The notes: generated by a model from the letters alone, not told the origin. A DNA stretch of 64,000 nucleotides from Thorsellia anophelis DSM 18579 (GCF_900111395.1 NZ_FOHV01000007.1:62001-126000), one strand, 5' to 3'. Counted from the first letter of the stretch, positions 1 through 8,865 are shown. Translations and numbers: made by a program.

Positions 1-123
1 ATAATAACGAGTTTTAGCTGATTAAAGTTTAACTAAATTAAGGTCAGTTAAGGCTCATCAAAAATTAGAATTGTAAAAAAGAATTAAAAACTTAGCTTAC
101 CGAATAAAAATGAGGAAATGATT

Positions 124-1464
124 ATGACAATGATGAAAAAAATGATTAAGCCTGCTTTATTGGCATTAGCAATCTCAATGACGTTAGGTAGTACGCTTGC
201 TACAGCAGCAGAGCGTAATACTACGGGCACGCTTGCAATTCACGGTTTCCAACCGTTGCTACCGCTAGTCGGGGCAAAAGGTGAATTGAAACCTGGTGCA
301 GAAGTGACGATTTCTGATGAATATTATGCATATTTTGATAGAGATAATAAGCCAGGCACTGATAGTGAAAAAGATATCAGTAAAGACGAAGAAAAGGCCA
401 TTATCCAGTGGTACATTAGAAATGAATCCGATGCCGCCGCCGCTCTTCCACTACCCGCTGATGCTTGGGGTACTGGATTGACATTCACCATTCCGTTTGT
501 AGATAAAGATGGTAATGATATTGATTACGCAAATGAGCGTAAAATTCTTTCATTTCGTATCGTACCTTTAACAGAGAACGGTTTACCAGATATCGGTAAG
601 GCTGTAGAAGTTAAAAACTCCGTAATTTTAGCAGGGTCAGTTGTGCCAACTGACGTACCACCTTCAGAATTGCCTGTTATTCCAGATAATCCCTACACAC
701 CAGGTGAAGATCCTACTGCACCAGGGGATAGAACACCAGAAGTAACAGGACCTGGTGGTAATAACCCACCAACCGATCCAGATGGTCCATCTGATGGCTC
801 AGGGGTCATTTATCCTTCAGGCGATGGCTTCCTAGTTAGAATTGCTTATGCGAAGCTTGATACCAATGGTGCTGTTATCATAAATGCAACAACTGGATTG
901 CCTGAGCTAGATTTGGATAGAATAGTTTACGATGATTTAGCCGATGCAACAAAAACAAAATTAATTGATCCTGTTGATGCCTATGGTAACAGACTGTTAG
1001 ATGCTGATGGTATAACTGAATTAGCTCAAATTCCGGTTTCGTTGAAAACACCAACGATTCCAACTGTTAAAGCACAATACGCAGTTGCAATTTATGAAGC
1101 GAAACGTGATGAAAATGGCAACTTTTTACGAGATGCAACCACTAATGCAGTGCTAGTTAAAGAAGATGAGGGTGTCCCAATTAATATGGTCGGTGCATTT
1201 AAAAACTCCATTAAATGGACACTTGGTGCAAGTGGACAGCAAGGCGCACCAACATTAACAACGCCTGCATCTAATGAGCTGATGAGCGAGTTTGATGGTG
1301 AGCTAATATTCAACACTCAAGAAAATAATGATGTTGCCAAAGCTGTCAGCTCAGTTGCCAGTGAACAAGGTTTAGTCATTGGTGTGACGTTCGAGGATAA
1401 CATCGCGGCTCCAATCAATAGAGGCACAGCACCAGCGGCACCTATAGAAACGCCAGCAGAGTAA
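124..1464 (+). CDS. Secreted protein of uncertain family, first of two tandem paralogues (possibly SinI-like autotransporter-associated)
   Basis: Not recognised with certainty. The protein opens with a Sec signal peptide (basic Lys/Met start, hydrophobic stretch, cut near ATAA|ER). A conserved N-terminal block of about 150 residues follows, with the motif IHGFQPLLPLVG and a WYI segment in an Ig-like arrangement. Then comes a Pro/Gly/Asp-rich linker (about residues 180-230) and a second domain of about 200 residues. No membrane anchor or Cys is evident, so it is probably released to the periplasm or outside. The start was set at the second ATG because GAGGAA sits 7 bases upstream of it but only one base from the ATG at 118. 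The gene at 1548 is a clear paralogue with the same domain order. The architecture recalls the secreted SinI/ZirU-type partners of intimin-like inverse autotransporters, and such a gene could lie upstream outside the window. This is inference only. Confidence 0.6.
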   Translation: MTMMKKMIKPALLALAISMTLGSTLATAAERNTTGTLAIHGFQPLLPLVGAKGELKPGAEVTISDEYYAYFDRDNKPGTDSEKDISKDEEKAIIQWYIRNESDAAAALPLPADAWGTGLTFTIPFVDKDGNDIDYANERKILSFRIVPLTENGLPDIGKAVEVKNSVILAGSVVPTDVPPSELPVIPDNPYTPGEDPTAPGDRTPEVTGPGGNNPPTDPDGPSDGSGVIYPSGDGFLVRIAYAKLDTNGAVIINATTGLPELDLDRIVYDDLADATKTKLIDPVDAYGNRLLDADGITELAQIPVSLKTPTIPTVKAQYAVAIYEAKRDENGNFLRDATTNAVLVKEDEGVPINMVGAFKNSIKWTLGASGQQGAPTLTTPASNELMSEFDGELIFNTQENNDVAKAVSSVASEQGLVIGVTFEDNIAAPINRGTAPAAPIETPAE

Positions 1465-1472
1465 TTAATCTA

Positions 1473-1496
1473 CCCTGATTCGTAATTGTTTCAGGG
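1473..1496 (+). other. Small intercistronic hairpin between the two secreted paralogues
   Basis: CCCTGA (1473-1478) and TCAGGG (1491-1496) can pair around a 12-base loop just after the stop of the first paralogue. No U-tract follows, so this could be an mRNA-stabilising or weak attenuating element rather than a full terminator. The second paralogue begins 83 bases after the first stop and has its own AAGGAAA ribosome binding site. Confidence 0.35.
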
Positions 1497-1547
1497 CAAT
1501 ATAAAAATTGATTCTATATAAAATTTTAATTAACAAGGAAACTCATT

Positions 1548-2831
1548 ATGAAACTTAAAATTACATTTAATAAAACACTGCTCGCCGTCGCTATCCCGAT
1601 GCTATTAACCAGTACAATGGCAGGTGCTGCTGTTAAAACCACACAAGCTACACAAGCTATTCATGGTTATCAACCATTAATTCCAGTTGTCGGTGTGACG
1701 GGTGAATTAAAACCAGGTGCAACGGTCTCGATTGGTGACTTATATTGGTATTTTGATCCTGATAATGGCGCTTCAGGCGACACTGAAATCGATCAAAGTA
1801 AAGCAACGATTCAGTGGTATATTTTGGGTAAAGACGAAACAGCCTTACCTCCTTACGACCCCGCGCTCCCTGCAACGGATGTTAATGCGCCATTAGAAAC
1901 AGGCCCAACATTCACCATTCCTCGTGTTGATAATGCAGGCCAACCAATTGTCTATAAAAATAACGATAAAGTCCTTGCATTTCGTATCATCCCAACAACA
2001 CAAGAAGGGCTACCGGAAATTGGTAAGGCAATTGAAGTTACAAATGCCATTAAATTAGCAGGTTCTATTACGCCGCCAGATTTAACTTTACCTGGGGTAC
2101 CTGAAGGAGTCCTACCCCCTGGAGTTGTTCCAGATTCTCCAGATCAACCTATTGACCCTGTTGAACCACCAGAAAACCCCCAAGTAACAGGTCCTGGTGG
2201 TACACAAGATCCAGCTGCACCTGGTGGTCCTGGTGATGGAACAGGTATCATCTATGCAACCACTGAATACATTGTTCGTATTGGTTTAGATGAAAATAAT
2301 GATGGTCATCCAGATACTGATAAGCTAATTTATAATGAATTAGGTAAAGCAGATGAAATTTTTCAAGCGGGCTATCAGCCTAGAGACAGAGCTGGAGAAC
2401 TATTATTACAAGCAGATGGTAAAACACCGGTAACACCTATTGACCTCAGTACTTTGACTCCAGGTATTCCGATGGTTAATACAAAATATGTAGTAGGTAT
2501 CTATGAAGTTGAATATGATGATACCAGCGGTACGCCAGAGTGGTTAGTCAATTATAGTGGTAGCTTGGCTGCACAAAATGGTACTTATGTGGTTAACATT
2601 GATTCTCTTGGACCAAACTTAGCACCGCAGTTCCAAAAATCCATCACTTGGCAAATTGATGGACAAGAAGTTGCCTCAAATGTATTATCAATCACCACAC
2701 AGGCAGATAATGATGCTGGTAAAACAAGTTTAGGTGGCGGCACGTATGTTAGCCAACAAAAACTTGCGATTACTGTAAGCTTTGATGACGATCTAACTTC
2801 AGAGGCGAATACAGGCACTCCAGCGCCTTAA
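1548..2831 (+). CDS. Secreted protein of uncertain family, second tandem paralogue (possibly SinI-like)
   Basis: Paralogue of the preceding gene, 427 residues. It has a signal peptide (basic start, hydrophobic core, cut near AGAA|VK), then IHGYQPLIPVVG-VTGELKPGA-V-I-D in the same place as IHGFQPLLPLVG in its neighbour. A WYI segment, a Pro-rich linker (about residues 180-235) ending in a VTGPGG-TQDP stretch, and a C-terminal domain follow. The linker motif VTGPGG is shared by both proteins, so the pair arose by gene duplication. Start supported by AAGGAAA upstream. Function unknown. As with its partner, a role as a secreted accessory of an outer-membrane adhesin is possible but rests on overall architecture only. 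Confidence 0.6.
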   Translation: MKLKITFNKTLLAVAIPMLLTSTMAGAAVKTTQATQAIHGYQPLIPVVGVTGELKPGATVSIGDLYWYFDPDNGASGDTEIDQSKATIQWYILGKDETALPPYDPALPATDVNAPLETGPTFTIPRVDNAGQPIVYKNNDKVLAFRIIPTTQEGLPEIGKAIEVTNAIKLAGSITPPDLTLPGVPEGVLPPGVVPDSPDQPIDPVEPPENPQVTGPGGTQDPAAPGGPGDGTGIIYATTEYIVRIGLDENNDGHPDTDKLIYNELGKADEIFQAGYQPRDRAGELLLQADGKTPVTPIDLSTLTPGIPMVNTKYVVGIYEVEYDDTSGTPEWLVNYSGSLAAQNGTYVVNIDSLGPNLAPQFQKSITWQIDGQEVASNVLSITTQADNDAGKTSLGGGTYVSQQKLAITVSFDDDLTSEANTGTPAP

Positions 2832-2853
2832 TTATGTTGAAGAAATAGTTATC

Positions 2854-2879
2854 CAGAGCCTCAGATATTTGGGGCTCTG
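2854..2879 (+). terminator. Probable terminator of the tandem secreted-protein genes
   Basis: A GC-rich stem pairs CAGAGCCTC (2854-2862) with GGGGCTCTG (2871-2879) around an 8-base loop, 23 bases after the second paralogue's stop. The downstream stretch is T-rich but interrupted, so efficiency is uncertain. Confidence 0.5.
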
Positions 2880-2998
2880 TAAACTGTCTCTTTAGCCTTT
2901 TAATCGTTTTTTCTAGCGTATTTTATACAATATGAGTCAGACTAAATCATTTATATTTAGCGTTTAACAGGGTTCATTATTAAACAAGTATTGAACCT

Positions 2999-3263
2999 AT
3001 GCGCATGACTAAACTCACGCTTTTGATGTGTTTGATTTTGCCTGTTGTATCGATAAGCTCAGTACACGCAGTAGAAAAGCAAGCGGTGATACTGGACCAA
3101 TTCATGGCAAAAATAACAGACAGCAAAGGCTGAGTAAAATATTGAACAACTTGAGAATACTGGCATCCTAATCGCTTTAGAAGCAGCATCAGAGCATCAA
3201 TAGGCAGAGTCTGAACCTGTTATTCCAACCCCGTACATGAATCCCTTCTTTCATAAAAATTGA
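2999..3263 (+). pseudogene. Decayed gene for a small exported protein
   Basis: The first 44 codons from 2999 read as a typical signal peptide (basic start, hydrophobic core, cut after SVHA) and a short mature start (VEKQAVILDQFMAKITDSKG), then stop at 3131. In the +1 frame the reading continues (from 3129) with protein-like sequence including the segments NIEQLENTGILIALEAASEHQ (shown here only as a segment) and a Pro-rich tail to the stop at 3261, broken by TAA at 3135 and TAG about 26 codons later. A signal peptide followed by broken, protein-like sequence is best read as a frameshifted, nonsense-carrying remnant. A live 44-residue peptide is the alternative. The family is not recognised. 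Confidence 0.45.
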
Positions 3264-3457
3264 ATTCTAACTCATCTAACTTCTTTTAAACCAAGAATAT
3301 CTTCTGACCGAAGGCCAATACCTTTTCAGTATAGCGTATAACCAATCCCTATTTTCTTTTCAAAAGGAAATGGGGCATTATTCTTGTACATTGATTCGCG
3401 CAAGCTGTGCGACTTTTTAATAACAAGAACGATACGCTAACCATGATAGGAAAGAAT

Positions 3458-4258
3458 ATGAAACCACTAAAACAATTAATTAAATCCCCTCTTATTACCG
3501 TATTACTCCTAGTCGCACCTTTTGTTGGCGCTGAAAGCATTAAAGTAGGTGTCATTACTGGAAAAGAAACGGAACTTGCTGAAGCCGCAGCGTTAGTTGC
3601 GAAAGAACGTTATGGGCTTGACGTAGAATTATTAGAGTTTACCGATGGCGTGATTTTAAATGAAGCGTTAGATTCAGGCGAGCTTGATTTAAATGCTTTT
3701 CAGCATAAACCTTTTTTAGATGAGCAAATTGAGGCCAGAGGATACAAGCTCGTGCCTGTGGCTAATACGTTTGTCTACCCAATTGCAGCTTACTCTGAAA
3801 ATATCAAATCACTTGATGAATTAAAACCTGGCAGTACTATCACAGTACCGATGGATCCAACTAATCTTGGCCGCTCTTTATTATTGCTTGAAAAACAAAA
3901 TTTAATTACCTTAAGAGAGGGGGTGGGTCTTAATCCAACACAAATAGATATTATTGATAATCCCAAAAATCTCAACATTGTTGAACTAGAACCGCCTTTA
4001 CTTCCAGCTTCATTAGAGGATGATACAGTGGCACTGTCAATTATTAATACGAGTTTTTCTACGGCTATAGGACTCACACCTAAAAAAGATGGTATATTTG
4101 TTGAAGATAAAGATTCACCTTATGTGAATATTATTGTCGCAAGAGAAGAGAATAAAGATAATCCTGAAGTGAAGCAATTTATCGATTCTTTTCAATCAGA
4201 CGAAGTAGAGCAGGCAGCTGACCGTTTATTTGAAGGAAGTTCAGTTAAAGGTTGGTAA
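3458..4258 (+). CDS. metQ: MetQ/NlpA-family methionine ABC transporter substrate-binding protein
   Basis: A close match to the methionine-binding protein MetQ over its whole length: IKVGVITGKETE near the start, NAFQHKPFLD, ANTFVYPIA, DPTNLGRSLLLL, IVELE-PLLP and KDSPYVN, ending in the family-typical SSVKGW. It would bind D/L-methionine in the periplasm and deliver it to MetNI. Start chosen at 3458 because AGGAAAG lies just upstream. Odd point: E. coli MetQ is a lipoprotein, but here the leader ends VLLLVAPFVGA|ES with no lipobox Cys, so the protein should be soluble and periplasmic or anchored another way. No metN or metI is in the window, so this is an orphan copy, possibly for a different amino acid. 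No MetJ box array was seen in front of it. Confidence 0.85.
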   Translation: MKPLKQLIKSPLITVLLLVAPFVGAESIKVGVITGKETELAEAAALVAKERYGLDVELLEFTDGVILNEALDSGELDLNAFQHKPFLDEQIEARGYKLVPVANTFVYPIAAYSENIKSLDELKPGSTITVPMDPTNLGRSLLLLEKQNLITLREGVGLNPTQIDIIDNPKNLNIVELEPPLLPASLEDDTVALSIINTSFSTAIGLTPKKDGIFVEDKDSPYVNIIVAREENKDNPEVKQFIDSFQSDEVEQAADRLFEGSSVKGW

Positions 4259-4269
4259 ATAGACATGAC

Positions 4270-4304
4270 GCACACGCTTAAAAGCACGATTTTTAAGCGT
4301 GTGC
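4270..4304. terminator. Hairpin between convergent metQ and yoaH
   Basis: Perfect 14-bp stem: GCACACGCTTAAAA (4270-4283) pairs with TTTTAAGCGTGTGC (4291-4304) around a 7-base loop, 11 bases after the metQ stop. The A/T-rich foot of the stem can serve as tract on either strand, so it probably stops transcripts from both sides, although no clean U-run follows. Confidence 0.5.
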
Positions 4305-4395
4305 TGTAGATGATTTATCTAGTTTTGGTTAGGGTCAGCTAAACTAGAATGTTTTTGCATTGTTCAATGCAAGACGATGAATGCCAAAAGGTCTT

Positions 4396-4575
4396 TTATT
4401 TTTCGTCATCTTCAAATTTAACGTGAATATATTCGCCTTTATGTTCACGTCTGATTTTATCTGCAACAATTTTAATTGCTTCTCCTGAGCTATATCCTTT
4501 GGCTATCATCTCTGAAATAAGTTCGGCTGCAGCCATTTGTTCTGCTGCACTTAATGCTGGAGTATCTGTTTTCAT
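4396..4575 (-). CDS. yoaH: YoaH-family (UPF0181) small protein
   Basis: A 59-residue reading frame. The order of features matches E. coli YoaH: a short N-terminus, a helical segment ELISEMIAKGYSSGEAIKIV (compare E. coli ELMAQGMSSGQAIALVA), a basic helix with REHKGEYI (compare NHSGELI), and an acidic tail KFEDDEK. The function of UPF0181 proteins is unsettled. It is convergent with metQ and divergent from the exported SH3-like gene at 4674. Confidence 0.85.
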   Translation of the reverse strand: MKTDTPALSAAEQMAAAELISEMIAKGYSSGEAIKIVADKIRREHKGEYIHVKFEDDEK

Positions 4576-4673
4576 TTAATTAATCTCTAAAATATTACCA
4601 TTATATCGTGTAATCCATTATAGTATGCAACACTAAAACCAATTCATAGTATATCACGCTAGGACACCATATA

Positions 4674-5657
4674 ATGCTTAAACACCTAATTAAAAATACC
4701 CTTATTGGTGCGCTATTGCTATCGAGCTATCCAATTTATGCATGTGAGAATATGGATTTAGGCGTGCAAGTTGTAATGCCAACACAAAAAAATCTGTATA
4801 AAATTATTAGCGATGACCCTGTTTTAATTCAATCTGCTCCTGTTGGGTCTTGTCATCAAGGAGCTAAAACGTTGACTACAAATGATAGAGTAATCGTTAA
4901 GGCCTTTTTAAATGGGTATTACTCGATTAATTATCAAGACGAAACAGGCACTCAACACTCAGGCTGGATTCCTACTAGTACGGTACGTCAATTGCAGCTT
5001 ACCTCGACTGGTGACAACTTACTCTTAAATGATCAAGTTATCTTATCTCGCTTAGATAAAGCTAAGGCTCAAAGTTGTTATCCCACATTCAAACAGCTCT
5101 TTATGAAAAGTGATTTTCCATTTGATTATTGGTTAATACCAGAAGAAGAGATACAGCTAGATATTACAGGAATTGTTCATCGATATCTTACTGCTAAAGT
5201 GCATTATGTCCGTGCGGTAAGTGGACAATCAGGCACAATGGCAATGCTTCAGTATGATTTAGATGAAGGTACCTTGTGGCAACTTGAGGGGGAAGATAAA
5301 AGCCCCATACCATTAGTCATCAATAAAGTGCAATCCTTAGAATTCCAATCTTGTTTGTTAGGAGTAGAAACTGCATCAGATACATTAACTGCTCCAAGCG
5401 CTGAATCAACTAAGACGACATCAACTACAGCTAATCAATCTATTAAATATGTGACATATCCTGGCAGAACCTATTTTTATGAGCTTGATAGTGGTGAATT
5501 TATCCAAAGCAATATTTTTATTATTGAGGGTGATGAAGTGAACACTTCCACGGTTTTTGGGCTTTATACCAAGGTGAGCTATACTGCAAAAAATGGGCGA
5601 ATTTATAAAGGGTGGGTATTATCTGATAATTTATCTGAATTTTCGCCTGGTCAATAA
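4674..5657 (+). CDS. Exported SH3-like domain protein
   Basis: A 327-residue exported protein. The signal peptide is basic then hydrophobic (LIGALLLSSYPIYA), followed by CENMD. The Cys after YA could suggest a lipoprotein, but the lipobox is poor. An SH3b-like fold is suggested around residues 40-108 (short beta segments, DDPVLIQSAPVGSC, HSGWIPTSTV). A second similar module lies at the C-terminus (about 255-325: KYVTYPGRTYFYELDSG, TKVSYTA, YKGWVLSDNL). The middle part is unassigned. Bacterial SH3 pairs often bind peptidoglycan, so a cell-wall role is possible. No partner gene is adjacent. Confidence 0.6.
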   Translation: MLKHLIKNTLIGALLLSSYPIYACENMDLGVQVVMPTQKNLYKIISDDPVLIQSAPVGSCHQGAKTLTTNDRVIVKAFLNGYYSINYQDETGTQHSGWIPTSTVRQLQLTSTGDNLLLNDQVILSRLDKAKAQSCYPTFKQLFMKSDFPFDYWLIPEEEIQLDITGIVHRYLTAKVHYVRAVSGQSGTMAMLQYDLDEGTLWQLEGEDKSPIPLVINKVQSLEFQSCLLGVETASDTLTAPSAESTKTTSTTANQSIKYVTYPGRTYFYELDSGEFIQSNIFIIEGDEVNTSTVFGLYTKVSYTAKNGRIYKGWVLSDNLSEFSPGQ

Positions 5658-5851
5658 TCACCTTTTTAGATAATACGGAGCTACTTTTATATTAGCTTTA
5701 GTAAAGTGTCAATGAGTTGAAATTTAGTTAACAGTGTTAATTATTCAAGCTCTCTGTGACAGAATTAGTGTGAATGAATGGGGTTAGCAAAGTGAGCGTT
5801 GATTTTAATTGGTACGCGTTTAATTTAGATAAATAGGTCGGAGGTAAGTCA

Positions 5852-6433
5852 ATGAAATTTTATGTTTTGAATATTCAGCTAGTGGATATTGAGCCGGTGA
5901 TATGGCGCAGGTTAGTCGTACCTTCAGATATTACGCTAGATAGATTGCATGATGTCATTCAAATTTCATTTGAATTAGAAGATAGGCATTTATTTGAGTT
6001 TGTGATTGGTGACAAACGTTATACGCAACAACCTGAAAGCGAAAATGAAGGTTTAGAGTGTGGGCAGTACGTTTTAGGGGATCTAGTGAAAAGAGCTAAG
6101 ACAAAATTTAAGTATTTTTACGATTTTGGCGATGGCTGGGAATATGAATTAACACTTGAAAACAGTAATTATAAAGTCAAGCCTGATGAATTTTATCTAT
6201 GCATTCAAGATGGTGCTAGGTCAGCTCCGCCAGAAGATGTAGGCGGTATCCCTGGATATGAGAATTTTTGTCATATAATGAAGAATAAAAAACATCCAGA
6301 ATATAATGACATGATAGAGTGGTATGGTGATGAATTTGATCCTGAGGAGTTTAATCTTAGATGGGTTCAATTACATCTTTACCGCTATATACGTCATTCA
6401 AGGCATCGTTTTGTTGATTGGTGTTTATCTTGA
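5852..6433 (+). CDS. Plasmid pRiA4b ORF-3-like family protein
   Basis: Recognised by the family pattern near the N-terminus: LNIQLVDIEPVIWRRLVVPSDITLDRLHDVIQ, where the segment around PVIWRRL-VP and L-LHDVIQ is diagnostic. The central YDFGDGWEYEL and the later PPEDVGGIPGYE are also typical. At 193 residues it is near the usual length. The biochemical function of the family is unknown; it often occurs on plasmids and in accessory regions. The start has a good GGAGG upstream (about 5841). The protein is soluble, with no signal peptide. Confidence 0.85.
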   Translation: MKFYVLNIQLVDIEPVIWRRLVVPSDITLDRLHDVIQISFELEDRHLFEFVIGDKRYTQQPESENEGLECGQYVLGDLVKRAKTKFKYFYDFGDGWEYELTLENSNYKVKPDEFYLCIQDGARSAPPEDVGGIPGYENFCHIMKNKKHPEYNDMIEWYGDEFDPEEFNLRWVQLHLYRYIRHSRHRFVDWCLS

Positions 6434-6439
6434 GTCACG

Positions 6440-6466
6440 ATTGACTAGGCTCTATGCCTAGTCAAT
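6440..6466. terminator. Hairpin between convergent genes
   Basis: Perfect 11-bp stem ATTGACTAGGC (6440-6450) and GCCTAGTCAAT (6456-6466) with a 5-base loop, between the convergent pRiA4b-like gene and ygiD. No strong U-tract is present on either strand. Probably a shared bidirectional terminator. Confidence 0.5.
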
Positions 6467-6492
6467 CAATGATTAACGTTTGGCTAATTGAA

Positions 6493-7644
6493 CTAGATGT
6501 CATTTTTTCCTTTTAGTTTTTTAGCCACAGTTCTTAATTTTGATTTGAAAAATCCGCCACGTTTTTTGACCGTAGGCGACTCTTCTTGAGTCAGCTTATC
6601 TTCTTCTCGAGACTGATTGTCGTCTTGCTCAAGCAGATTGCTCGAATCGGGTAGGGAGCTAACTAATTCTGTATTTGATTGAAGAGCTGATAATTCAGTA
6701 TCTGTATCCGAATCTTCTTTTTCAGCGAGTTCATCAGCGCTATAATCAGCGAAAAAATCCAATTCTAATTTAGGGGGCGCTTCAAATGAACCATAGGCGG
6801 CTCCGACCAAATTTTCGGACTCTAAAGATAAATTCAGTTCGTCATCACCCACCATAAAAGAGAGCATGCTAAGTGAACCTTGCAAAATCACGTTGTTAAA
6901 GACTTGAAGCTTTTCTCTTCCTGTCCAAGCCCCTAAAATATACAGCATTGGGAGATAGTGTTCAATCGTCGGATTAGCCAGTAACGAATCAGGATGAGAT
7001 TGGAAATTGACCAAAGGGTGATCTTCAGTAAACGCATGACTATCAAGGTTTTCATGTACAAACTGGTTGAAATCATCGGCCCAAGTATAAGGCGTTTGGT
7101 CAAGTTCCCACTTTAAAGATCGTAAATTATGAACTACATTCCCTGAGCCAATTAATAATATTCCTTGGCGTCTTAATTCACTTAATGCTCGTCCAAATTG
7201 ATGGTGGTAGGCTATCGGTTTTGTCATATCAAGGCTGAGTTCTAAAACTGGTATATCTGCATCAGGATACATATTAGCCAATATAGTCCAAGCACCATGG
7301 TCTAAGCCCCAATCAGTGTAGTCTTCATAAATATGGGTGAATTCTTCAAGTGTTTTGACAATATGAGAGGCAAGAAAAGATGCACCTTTTGCAGGGTACA
7401 CTAAATCGACTAATTCATTAGGGAATCCAACAAAATCATGGATAGTATTGGGTCTATCCATCGCTGTGATTGCTGTCTGGCCTTGTGTTGTAAAATGGGC
7501 TGACACCACTAAAATGGCTCTTGGTTTAGGCAGTTGTAACCCTAATTGATGCCAACTCAAGCTAAACCGATTAAGTGTAATAGCATTCATTGGAGAACCG
7601 TGCGCTAGAAAAAGCGCCGGCATCAATGTTTCTTTTTTTTTCAT
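6493..7644 (-). CDS. ygiD: YgiD-like extradiol dioxygenase (LigB family) with a long C-terminal tail
   Basis: The first 280 or so residues match the YgiD/4,5-DOPA extradiol dioxygenase group: MPALFLAHGSPMNA at the start, VVSAHFTTQG, DFVGFP, GLDHGAW and GSGNVVHNLR, including the His residues expected to bind the active-site metal. E. coli YgiD ends near 262-271 residues. This protein runs on for about 100 more, first acidic and Ser/Thr/Glu-rich (about 300-355), then strongly basic (KKRGGFFKSKLRTVAKKLKGK). The tail looks disordered and could bind nucleic acid or membrane. The start is uncertain: ATG at 7644 or the ATG seven codons later. Neither has a strong ribosome binding site. Confidence 0.8.
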   Translation of the reverse strand: MKKKETLMPALFLAHGSPMNAITLNRFSLSWHQLGLQLPKPRAILVVSAHFTTQGQTAITAMDRPNTIHDFVGFPNELVDLVYPAKGASFLASHIVKTLEEFTHIYEDYTDWGLDHGAWTILANMYPDADIPVLELSLDMTKPIAYHHQFGRALSELRRQGILLIGSGNVVHNLRSLKWELDQTPYTWADDFNQFVHENLDSHAFTEDHPLVNFQSHPDSLLANPTIEHYLPMLYILGAWTGREKLQVFNNVILQGSLSMLSFMVGDDELNLSLESENLVGAAYGSFEAPPKLELDFFADYSADELAEKEDSDTDTELSALQSNTELVSSLPDSSNLLEQDDNQSREEDKLTQEESPTVKKRGGFFKSKLRTVAKKLKGKNDI

Positions 7645-7792
7645 CGAAAGACGTTTTACCTTTTTTATCGGAGTATTATGAATAATTATAGTCTTAAAAG
7701 AAGAACAATTGTACTCGCACCATTTAATTTATATAGTTAAATAGTATTATTTCACGTTATGGATTAAAATTAAATCATTTTTCGAAGGTATT

Positions 7793-8227
7793 TTATACGC
7801 GAAGTGAAAAGGTGACAGGGCCATCATTTAATAACGTAATTTGCATATCGGCCGCAAACTCTCCTGTTTGTGTGTCAATTTCAAGTCTGCACATCTCGAT
7901 AAACGATTCGTAAAGTGCTTTTGCTTGTTCAGGCGACGCTCCTTTTGAAAAGCTAGGGCGTAATCCCTTATCAGTATCGGCAACTAGAGTAAATTGTGAG
8001 ACAACCAGTAATTGCCCTTTAATTTGCTTGACATTAAGATTCATTTTGCCTTTTTCATCACTGAAAATGCGATAATTAAGAATTTTTTGGCTTAGTTTTT
8101 GAAGTTCATTCTCGCCATCAGTCGCCTCAACTCCTAAAAAGACTAAAAGACCTTGTTCAATTCGGCCTATCGACATGCCCTCAACACATACTTCGGCAAA
8201 TTTGACTCTTTGAATTAGAGCAATCAT
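7793..8227 (-). CDS. dtd: D-aminoacyl-tRNA deacylase
   Basis: A 144-residue protein with the complete Dtd pattern: [17 protein letters not shown] at the start, the catalytic-site [17 protein letters not shown] and the [11 protein letters not shown] end (Gly-cisPro motif). It hydrolyses D-amino acids such as D-Tyr from mischarged tRNA in the cytoplasm. It lies 35 bases after the yihX-like gene on the same strand. In E. coli, yihX, rbn (yihY) and dtd are neighbours in this order; here rbn is absent between them. Start supported by GGGAT upstream. Confidence 0.95.
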   Translation of the reverse strand: MIALIQRVKFAEVCVEGMSIGRIEQGLLVFLGVEATDGENELQKLSQKILNYRIFSDEKGKMNLNVKQIKGQLLVVSQFTLVADTDKGLRPSFSKGASPEQAKALYESFIEMCRLEIDTQTGEFAADMQITLLNDGPVTFSLRV

Positions 8228-8262
8228 CTTTATCCCTTTTGTTCAAGTGACTTATATGAAAT

Positions 8263-8865
8263 TTATAGAATGTTTCTTGATTTAAGATAGCGTTCAATGG
8301 TTGTTTTATCGCTGACAAGAACTGACTCTATCCCTAGCGTTTTGGCCCCATTAATATTATCTTGATTGTCATCAAAAAAGATCGTTCCCTCTGCTTTATA
8401 CCCTTCTTGATTAAGAACATACTCGTAAATTTCTTTATCTGGTTTGCGCATGCCAATTTCGTGAGAAAGATAAACATGATCAAAAGGCGCTAACACTTCG
8501 GGGTACTCTGATTGCCAATAAAGTGTATGAGCCAGGTTTGTATTAGAAAGCATGACAACTCGATGGCCCTGCGCTTTAATTTGTCTGACTAAATCCAGCA
8601 CACCAGGACGAATTCCTATAAAAATGGCATTCCACCCTTCTATGAATTGCTCAAAACTTAAATAAATACCAAGCTGCTCACTCACTGCTTGAGCAAAAGC
8701 CTCATCCGATAAAAGTGCTTTCTCATGTCGTGCAAAATTCTCATCTAATGAAAACTTAGATTGTAATTCGTGCAGTGGTGTGGCGGATAAATGGCTCCAA
8801 ACTCCGAGAACACGATTAAAGTCAATATCAATGAGTACATTACCAAGATCAAAAATATAGAGCAT
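8263..8865 (-). CDS. yihX: YihX-like HAD phosphatase (alpha-D-glucose-1-phosphate phosphatase type)
   Basis: HAD-superfamily hydrolase of 200 residues. Motif I DLGNVLIDID is at residues 6-15 (the first Asp is the nucleophile), motif II is the LSNTN near 106, motif III is the conserved Lys in MRKPDKEIYEYV, and motif IV is FFDDNQDNI. The DxGNVL type of motif I and the following dtd gene support YihX, which releases glucose from glucose-1-phosphate in E. coli. AGGAGA precedes the start. Substrate is by homology only. Confidence 0.85.
   Translation of the reverse strand: MLYIFDLGNVLIDIDFNRVLGVWSHLSATPLHELQSKFSLDENFARHEKALLSDEAFAQAVSEQLGIYLSFEQFIEGWNAIFIGIRPGVLDLVRQIKAQGHRVVMLSNTNLAHTLYWQSEYPEVLAPFDHVYLSHEIGMRKPDKEIYEYVLNQEGYKAEGTIFFDDNQDNINGAKTLGIESVLVSDKTTIERYLKSRNIL

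Noticed and set aside
4355-4372. TTGCATTG/CAATGCAA hairpin after yoaH
   Set aside because: The T tract is on the wrong side for a yoaH terminator.
5777-5839. 20-codon frame before the pRiA4b-like gene
   Set aside because: Too short, no ribosome binding site; could be chance.
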